This document shows, piece by piece, positions 7,531-12,954 of a stretch of 50,316 nt of DNA. The notes under the pieces are model-generated. The model was given only the letters and a program-made list of their open reading frames with translations, ran no database searches and was not told the origin of the DNA. The stretch's first letter is position 1. Each line of letters opens with the position of its first letter. This DNA is from Actinomycetota bacterium (GTDB taxonomy: Bacteria; Actinomycetota; Humimicrobiia; Humimicrobiales; Humimicrobiaceae). The stretch lies in assembly GCA_028717265.1 (NCBI GenBank), contig JAQUOE010000006.1:1-50316 (forward strand), in the 5' to 3' direction. Position numbers and translations under genes: made by a program.

Positions 7531-8814
7531 ATGCAACTCGTAATGATCGTATTTGTTGTTTTATTGATTTTGAAGGTTCCTTTGGCTTTCACCATTGGCA
7601 TTTCCAGCCTGTCGTTCTTTTTCATGACACCGGATGTATCCTGGATCACACCGGTTCAGAGAATGGTCAGCACCACGCAGAGTTTTCCTTTGCTTGCGGT
7701 ACCATTCTTTGTACTGGCTGGCAATTTAATGAACGCTACCGGTATCACAAGGCGGTTGATTGATTTCAGCACAATACTCACAGGCCACATGCGCGGAGGA
7801 CTGGCACACGTTTCCTGCGTGCTAAGCACACTGATGGGTGGTATCTCGGGCTCCGCCTGTGCAGATGCTGCCATGGAAGCGCGTATACTTGGTCCTGATA
7901 TGGTAAAGCGCGGTTATAGCAAAGGTTTTTCTGCAGCTGTTATCGGTCTGACAAGCCTGATAACCGCAACAATTCCACCTGGAATCGGATTGATACTATA
8001 TGGTGTGACAGGCAGTGTTTCCATAGGAAAGCTGTTTGTAGCGGGTATCATACCTGGAATAATCATGATGTTCTTTCTTATGTTTGTATCTTCACGAATA
8101 GCAAAAAAGAGGCAATACCCGGTAGAAAACGATCGCCCGCCGACGGGAAAAGAGGTTTGGAAAGGCTTAAAGGCAAGCATATGGGCGCTTATATTCCCCC
8201 TCATCCTCATCGTAGGTATAAGATTTGGTATATTTACCGCTACAGAAGCGGGAGCATTTGCGGTCGTTTATGCATTTATAATAGGAAAATTCGTTTACAA
8301 AGAACTCACATGGAAGGGCTTTTTCCATGTTGTACGTACCACGCTCTCGGACAACGGCGTTATCATGTTCATCATTATGTGCTCAGGAATATTCGGTTTT
8401 GCTATCACATATGATAAGGTGCCGCAGACCATGGCAACCTTCATAGGCGGTATAAGCCAGAATTCTTATATGATTATCTTCATTGTACTGTTGTTTATAT
8501 TGATTGCCGGTATGTTCATGGAAGCAACCGTCAATACATTGCTGCTTACGCCCATATTCCTGCCGATTGTCAGGGAACTTGGCGTAGATCCGGTGCATTT
8601 TGGCATACTGTTCATGACTCTTATCACGATGGGCGGCATGACTCCGCCGGTGGGCGTGACCATGTACGCTACATGTTCCATTATGAAGTGTCCGGTTGAG
8701 GATTATGTGAAGGAAAGTTTGCCATTTATTGCTGTAATATTGGTGGAGATCATCATACTGGTATTCTTCCCCCAGATATTCATGTGGCTGCCCAATCTGG
8801 TTTTTGGTAAATAA
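7531..8814 (+). CDS. dctM: TRAP transporter large permease subunit (DctM family)
   Basis: Ion-coupled permease of 427 residues with about 12 hydrophobic segments. Characteristic DctM stretches include PLLAVPFFVLAGNLMNATGI, GGISGSACADAAM, TATIPPGIGLILYG and the C-terminal TPPVGVTMYA. The ATG at 7531 is preceded by GAGGAG. Together with dctP and dctQ it forms a complete tripartite transporter next to uronate isomerase and reductase, so hexuronate uptake is the best inference. Dicarboxylates or sialic acid would be alternatives on family grounds alone. Confidence 0.93.
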   Translation: MQLVMIVFVVLLILKVPLAFTIGISSLSFFFMTPDVSWITPVQRMVSTTQSFPLLAVPFFVLAGNLMNATGITRRLIDFSTILTGHMRGGLAHVSCVLSTLMGGISGSACADAAMEARILGPDMVKRGYSKGFSAAVIGLTSLITATIPPGIGLILYGVTGSVSIGKLFVAGIIPGIIMMFFLMFVSSRIAKKRQYPVENDRPPTGKEVWKGLKASIWALIFPLILIVGIRFGIFTATEAGAFAVVYAFIIGKFVYKELTWKGFFHVVRTTLSDNGVIMFIIMCSGIFGFAITYDKVPQTMATFIGGISQNSYMIIFIVLLFILIAGMFMEATVNTLLLTPIFLPIVRELGVDPVHFGILFMTLITMGGMTPPVGVTMYATCSIMKCPVEDYVKESLPFIAVILVEIIILVFFPQIFMWLPNLVFGK

Positions 8815-8901
8815 GGTAACACTGTATAAAAATGACTATAAAACTATAAAGTCTTTGGTGCTTTTAAAATACTATTACTTTTAGTAAATCAAGAACTAAA
8901 T

Positions 8902-8931
8902 AATAAGACCTCAATTGAATGAGGTCTTATT
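8902..8931 (+). terminator. Hairpin after dctM
   Basis: Perfect 12-bp stem AATAAGACCTCA / TGAGGTCTTATT with loop ATTGAA (8914-8919), about 90 bases after the dctM stop. It is followed by AT-rich DNA and, at 8950-8958, a T run. Probably the terminator of the TRAP operon. Confidence 0.7.
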
Positions 8932-8967
8932 TAAACTCAATTAAGAAAAATTTTTTTTAATTCTTTA

Positions 8968-8991
8968 TTAACTGGCCTACTGGCCAGTTAA
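8968..8991. promoter_or_regulatory. Palindrome, possible TetR-type operator
   Basis: 10-bp arms TTAACTGGCC and GGCCAGTTAA separated by TACT. There is no T run directly after it, so an operator is more likely than a terminator. It lies upstream of a decayed SDR gene. A partial copy of one half (ATAACTGGCAT) directly precedes the start codon of the TetR gene at 10850. Confidence 0.45.
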
Positions 8992-9099
8992 ACACTATAC
9001 TTTCAATATCAATAAACCAGACTTTCTATCGTTATAAAGTCATATATTTGAAAATATAATATTATGTATATTAAGATTTAATATTTTACAAAGAGAATT

Positions 9100-9511
9100 C
9101 TTTCCTATGGTACCGTAGATATCCTGGTGAATAACGCTGGTATTATGGATAATTTTGAGCCGGCTGCTCTGATATAACCGATACGATGTGGAATAAAATA
9201 TTTTCAATTAATACCACCTCAGTTATGAGGTCCACAAGGAAAGTATTTCCTGTATTTTTAGCTAAAGGTTCCGGAGTCATTATTAATATTGCATCAGTTA
9301 GAGGCTCGCATGGCAGCACAACCGGAGTTGCCTATACGGCTTCTAAATTTGCTGTTGTTGGTTTTACAAAAAATGTTGGCTTCTAATATGCCATGAAGGG
9401 CATACGCTGTAATGCAATAAACCCGGAGCAGCATTATTCCTGGCTTCAGATGAATCCAATTTTGTTAACGGTGCGGTTCTAATTATTGACGGAGACCGGA
9501 CAGCATATTAA
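9100..9511 (+). pseudogene. Decayed short-chain dehydrogenase/reductase (FabG-like)
   Basis: Several frames together reconstruct a classical SDR: GTVDILVNNAGIMDNFEPAA, then after a frameshift near 9175 MWNKIFSINTTSV, IINIASVRGS and the catalytic YTASK, then a stop at about 9385, then MKGIRCNAINPG and, after an internal deletion, ALFLASDE and NFVNGAVLIIDGD to the stop at 9509. The N-terminal Rossmann GxxxGxG part and some 40 residues after NPG are missing. No complete enzyme can be made. Its former substrate cannot be told. Confidence 0.85.
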
Positions 9512-9607
9512 AAATGATTATCTAATCATTTAATACAGAGATACCTGTATTTCCGTCGTGAAGCAAATAAAACTTCTTATATCAGGTGCTATTATAATTT
9601 GAAAAAT

Positions 9608-9835
9608 CTACATTATATACTTCAACAACTCGTAAATCAGAAATGCAGGCCATACAAGAGCTTTTAAGAAACCGATAAATCCGGCTCCAAAAGTAGCCGC
9701 CTGCTGAATGTAATAGACTGCTGCACCAATAAAAGCCATAAAATAAGCTGCACCTGCGATCCCTGAGCCACTGTTATTTTTCATTTTTTTACTCTCCTTG
9801 ATAGGTTGATTGCATAAATTATCATTGTCAGGCAT
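9608..9835 (-). CDS. Small membrane protein with two possible starts
   Basis: The 75-residue ORF has two hydrophobic stretches, about 25-45 (GIAGAAYFMAFIGAAVYYI) and 52-72 (GFLKALVWPAFLIYELL). Small proteins of this appearance are widespread and uncharacterised. Two in-frame starts each have a good ribosome binding site: ATG 9835 with GGAGG eight bases upstream, and ATG 9784 (MKNNSGSG) with AAGGAG nine bases upstream. The conserved-looking part begins at the second. I cannot decide which is used; both isoforms would be membrane proteins of 58 or 75 residues. Confidence 0.75.
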   Translation of the reverse strand: MPDNDNLCNQPIKESKKMKNNSGSGIAGAAYFMAFIGAAVYYIQQAATFGAGFIGFLKALVWPAFLIYELLKYIM

Positions 9836-9933
9836 TTTACTTTCCTCCCTTCAGTTTTTAAGTGAGAACCAATTCTTTTTCTCAGATTTTTTAATCTCTT
9901 TTAATTTTAATATTATATCGTTTAATTTATTAT

Positions 9934-9993
9934 AAAAGAATAAATAATAATATTTATTACAAAGAGCTTGATTTTTGATAAAATGATAAAGTT
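9934..9993. repeat. 60-bp imperfect direct repeat, copy A
   Basis: Matches 10739-10798 (offset 805). The shared parts are ATAAAAGAATAAATAATAA, ATTTATTACAAAG and GATTTTTGATAAAAT. The two copies flank the UPF0126 gene, and each lies upstream of a rightward gene. Confidence 0.75.
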
Positions 9994-10035
9994 TTTTTGT
10001 GAATTTATTTTTTTAATAAAATAACTTATTATAAA

Positions 10036-10671
10036 ATGTATTATCTGGATCTTATAGGGACATTTGCATTTGCCATAACAGGTGCTTTAAAAGCAAAAGG
10101 CCGGGATCTGCATCTTTTCGGAGCTCTCTTTTTAGGAATAATCACTTCTATCGGCGGTGGAACGGTAAGGGATTTGATAATTGACAGGACTCCGTTATTT
10201 TATCTTAAGGACCCAAATTATTTGATCATGGGAATTATTGCAAGCACTATTACATATTTTGCTCCGACTTTTTTTAAGAAATGGTATTCTTTCTTCAGGT
10301 TTATTGATTCAATCGGATTGTCGGTATTTACAATAATCGGAGTTTCAGTTACGTATTCCCATCTCTTTAAAGATGAAGGTTTCACTACGATTTCATTTCT
10401 CGCTTCAATTCTTCTTGGAATGATTACAGGTTTTGGCGGGGGCATAGTCAGAGATGCAGTTACGGGTGATATGCCGCTTTCTCTTAAAAAAGGTTCCAAT
10501 TATGTATTATCAGCTTTTTCAGGTTCGGTTTCGTTTTATTTATTGATGTTCATAAATACTACTTTAGCAATAATTGTTTCCATATTGATCACTCTTTTTC
10601 TGCGTGAAATAATTTCTTCTTTTGGTTTATATAAAAAAATCTTTAAAAAAACACGGGGCGGACAGAGATAA
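10036..10671 (+). CDS. UPF0126/TRIC-family membrane protein
   Basis: Integral membrane protein of 211 residues with about seven hydrophobic segments and an internal duplication: GGGTVRD (about 42-48) in the first half and GGGIVRD (about 137-143) in the second. This is the signature of the UPF0126 (YicG-like) family, structurally prokaryotic TRIC-type channels; some members are annotated as glycine transporters. The ATG at 10036 has no clear Shine-Dalgarno. It is flanked by two copies of a 60-bp repeat and followed by a short CCGATA/TATCGG hairpin at 10674-10690 without a T run. Substrate not determinable. Confidence 0.88.
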   Translation: MYYLDLIGTFAFAITGALKAKGRDLHLFGALFLGIITSIGGGTVRDLIIDRTPLFYLKDPNYLIMGIIASTITYFAPTFFKKWYSFFRFIDSIGLSVFTIIGVSVTYSHLFKDEGFTTISFLASILLGMITGFGGGIVRDAVTGDMPLSLKKGSNYVLSAFSGSVSFYLLMFINTTLAIIVSILITLFLREIISSFGLYKKIFKKTRGGQR

Positions 10672-10738
10672 TTCCGATATTTTCTATCGGGTTCCATTAT
10701 GAAGTTATTACTTGCCATACTGGACCTTTTAATCCTTC

Positions 10739-10798
10739 ATAAAAGAATAAATAATAAGATTTATTACAAAGGTTCGGATTTTTGATAAAATTGCAAAG
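10739..10798. repeat. 60-bp imperfect direct repeat, copy B
   Basis: Second copy of the 9934-9993 element, placed upstream of the TetR gene. It overlaps one arm of the inverted repeat at 10777-10814. Confidence 0.75.
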
Positions 10799-10814
10799 AT
10801 AGCTATCAAAAATC
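10777..10814. promoter_or_regulatory. Inverted repeat upstream of the TetR gene
   Basis: Perfect 11-bp arms GATTTTTGATA (10777-10787) and TATCAAAAATC (10804-10814) separated by 16 bases, ending 35 bases before the TetR start codon. It could be an autoregulatory site or an RNA hairpin. There is no T run, so it is not a standard terminator. Confidence 0.45.
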
Positions 10815-10849
10815 AAACAGCTCGATTTTAAATATTACATAACTGGCAT

Positions 10850-11431
10850 ATGAAACAGGAAGAAAGAAAAAAAAATACAATAAGTAGTATTTTAAAAGCA
10901 GCAAAGGAATGTTTCGAAAAAAAGGGATATGAGAATACTCTTGTGACTGATATCTGCCGGAGGGCCGGAATAACCAAAGGCGGTTTCTATCATCACTTTA
11001 AAAGCAAACAGGATTTGTTTTTAGAACTTCTTGATGATTGGATAAAAAAGGTATCTGAACGGATAAACATTTCGGAGCTTGAATCCGATGACCTGTACCA
11101 GGTACTTATAGATATTCCTAAAAAGCTTCAACCGGTTTTCGAAGAGAATAAAAGTCAGCTTCCGCTTTTTTTGGAAATTTATCTTAAAGCTATTAAAGAT
11201 TACAGGCTTAAAAAAGTTCTCCTGAAATCAATGAATATGTACATGGCCTTTTTTGGGTATATTATAGACGAATGTATGGAAAAAGGTTTGATAAAAAAAG
11301 TCAAAACTGAAGATGTGTCTAAAATACTTTTTGCGTTGACCACAGGACTATTAATGCAGGGTTTGATGGATCCGGAAGGTACCGATTGGGGGGAGCTGGC
11401 AACCAAAAGTTTGATCATGCTTCTCGAATGA
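10850..11431 (+). CDS. TetR/AcrR-family transcriptional regulator
   Basis: 193-residue repressor-type protein. The N-terminal helix-turn-helix (about 8-58) shows AAKECFEKKGYENTLVTDIC followed by AGITKGGFYHHFKSKQDLF, the TetR signature. The C-terminal half is an all-helical ligand-binding domain that I cannot assign to an effector. The ATG at 10850 lacks a strong ribosome binding site and directly follows ATAACTGGCAT, which resembles half of the palindrome at 8968-8991. Possible targets are itself and the former SDR gene; no efflux pump is adjacent. Confidence 0.9.
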   Translation: MKQEERKKNTISSILKAAKECFEKKGYENTLVTDICRRAGITKGGFYHHFKSKQDLFLELLDDWIKKVSERINISELESDDLYQVLIDIPKKLQPVFEENKSQLPLFLEIYLKAIKDYRLKKVLLKSMNMYMAFFGYIIDECMEKGLIKKVKTEDVSKILFALTTGLLMQGLMDPEGTDWGELATKSLIMLLE

Positions 11432-11473
11432 TAAATATTGCTGCTATCAATTTTAGATAATTTTTTATAAGTA

Positions 11474-11502
11474 TTGATTTTTCTCTTGTAAAATTTTAAT
11501 AC
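11474..11502 (+). promoter_or_regulatory. Promoter for the 54-residue membrane protein
   Basis: TTGATT (11474-11479), 17-base spacer and TAATAC (11497-11502), about 45 bases before the small ORF at 11549. Confidence 0.45.
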
Positions 11503-11548
11503 ATACCTTAAGATTGTATTTATTATTATTTTATGCACAGGAGGTATG

Positions 11549-11713
11549 ATGAGTAAGATTGTACTGATAATTTTAGGAGTCCTTTTGGCTGTCTGGGGAA
11601 TACTCGCCCTGTTCCTGTCAATGTTCCTTCCGGTGTGGCTGGCTATCATCATGATAGTAGTGGGAATAATATGCGTTGTCGTGGGACTAATGGATAAAAG
11701 GAAGGCTGCATAA
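11549..11713 (+). CDS. Small two-helix membrane protein (54 aa)
   Basis: Short ORF preceded by AGGAGG at 11539-11544. Two successive ATGs occur at 11546 and 11549; the second has the better spacing. The product (MSKIVLIILGVLL and on) has hydrophobic helices at about 3-22 and 29-47 and ends in a positively charged DKRKAA tail, probably cytoplasmic. It is followed by a strong terminator. I do not recognise the family. Confidence 0.7.
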   Translation: MSKIVLIILGVLLAVWGILALFLSMFLPVWLAIIMIVVGIICVVVGLMDKRKAA

Positions 11714-11735
11714 TTTAAAGCTGAATAATCTATAT

Positions 11736-11771
11736 AAAAACAGCCGCTATTAGATTATAGCGGCTGTTTTT
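11736..11771. terminator. Bidirectional terminator
   Basis: 15-bp perfect stem AAAAACAGCCGCTAT / ATAGCGGCTGTTTTT with loop TAGATT. A runs on one side and T runs on the other serve both the rightward small ORF and the leftward TrkA gene that ends at 11782. Confidence 0.9.
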
Positions 11772-11781
11772 ATCGATCATT

Positions 11782-12183
11782 TTATTTGATATCTTTTTCA
11801 ATTAATCTTGAAATAATCGAAGTAGGGCTTTCGGCTGCATCCACACCCCAGTTTTTATTGAATAACCACTCATTTTTGGGATGATTTATGATAGATACGA
11901 CCCTTGGCATATTGGACTGAAGCTTTGAAAGCTGAGCTACGACAAGGTTGTCCTCATCGTCTCCCGTGACTGCTACTACGACATCTGTTATTTTTATGCC
12001 GGCTTTTTCAAGAATAACCGGATCACATCCGTCACCACAGTATAATGTGACATTTTTTATTTTTTCAAATCCCTCACAAACGGTCTCGTCTTTTTCTATG
12101 ACCGAAACCTTATGTCCCTTCTCGGCCATGTATTTTGCTATGCTTGTACCAACTTTACCTGCACCTATAATTAAAACATTCAT
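11782..12183 (-). CDS. TrkA-N (RCK) domain protein, NAD-binding domain only
   Basis: Cytosolic nucleotide-sensing protein of 133 residues with the Rossmann motif IIGAGKVGTSIA at the N-terminus and an acidic end of the second strand (VIEKDE). It has only the RCK-N domain; the C-terminal TrkA-C domain is absent. It lies eight bases after the longer TrkA gene, so the two probably form one assembly gating a K+ channel or transporter. No TrkH/KtrB pore gene is in the window. The fold is clear; the partner is inference. Confidence 0.85.
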   Translation of the reverse strand: MNVLIIGAGKVGTSIAKYMAEKGHKVSVIEKDETVCEGFEKIKNVTLYCGDGCDPVILEKAGIKITDVVVAVTGDDEDNLVVAQLSKLQSNMPRVVSIINHPKNEWLFNKNWGVDAAESPTSIISRLIEKDIK

Positions 12184-12191
12184 AATTCCTC

Positions 12192-12839
12192 CTATATTCC
12201 AAGAATTCGTTTAAGCTGGGGTATAGATGACGAAGCTACTGCAATATGAAGCAAATCACCCTGATCCATAATTGTTCCTACTACCGGAATAAAGGCTCTG
12301 CCCAGTTTTGTTATAGATACTACCATAATTTCCCCCGGAACATTGATTTTATCGCATGTAAAACCGGCTAAATTAGAGCTGACTTCTGCCTCCAGTATTT
12401 CTACCTCACCATTCCCAAAGCTTGCCTGTGATAAAACATCGGAGTGGCAGATCAGTTCCTTTATTTTATTTGCACCCCAGGTTGTTGGTGAAATCGTGGT
12501 TATTCCCAGTTTATTGTATACATGAGCTCTCAGGGGGTCGTAGATCCTGGCAATCACAATAGGTACGCCGTATTCTCTTTTCGCTATTAAGGCACCTACG
12601 ATATTTCTGTTATCGCCCTGCGTAACGGAAGTAAAGGCGTCTGCATGCTCTATACCTGCTTTTTCCAGTACTTCTTTATCGAATCCAGAACCGGTGACAG
12701 AAGTTCCTTTAAAACTCTTACCTAACCGGATGAAAGCCTTTGGATTAATATCGATTATACTGACTTTATGTCCTTCCATAGATAAAAGGTTTGCCAGCTC
12801 TGACCCGACTCTGCCGCAGCCCATTATTATAATTTGCAT
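12192..12839 (-). CDS. trkA: TrkA-family K+ transport regulator (RCK-N plus RCK-C)
   Basis: 215-residue regulatory subunit. Residues about 1-120 form the NAD(H)-binding RCK-N domain (IMGCGRVGSELA, VSIIDINPKA), and about 135-215 the TrkA-C ligand-binding domain. Such proteins gate TrkH/KtrB-type K+ uptake. It is upstream of the shorter TrkA-N gene and downstream of a P-type ATPase resembling Na+/K+-ATPase, separated by 115 bases of AT-rich DNA without an obvious terminator, so a monovalent-cation homeostasis cluster is plausible. Confidence 0.88.
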   Translation of the reverse strand: MQIIIMGCGRVGSELANLLSMEGHKVSIIDINPKAFIRLGKSFKGTSVTGSGFDKEVLEKAGIEHADAFTSVTQGDNRNIVGALIAKREYGVPIVIARIYDPLRAHVYNKLGITTISPTTWGANKIKELICHSDVLSQASFGNGEVEILEAEVSSNLAGFTCDKINVPGEIMVVSITKLGRAFIPVVGTIMDQGDLLHIAVASSSIPQLKRILGI

Positions 12840-12954
12840 TTAATCACCTTATTTTTTTTAAATAATATTAATTTTTTTAGTCGATCCGACTTTATTTTAC
12901 TATTTTCTATAACTTTTGTGTCTTTTTTAAAAAAATCCTGTTTATAAATTTTTA

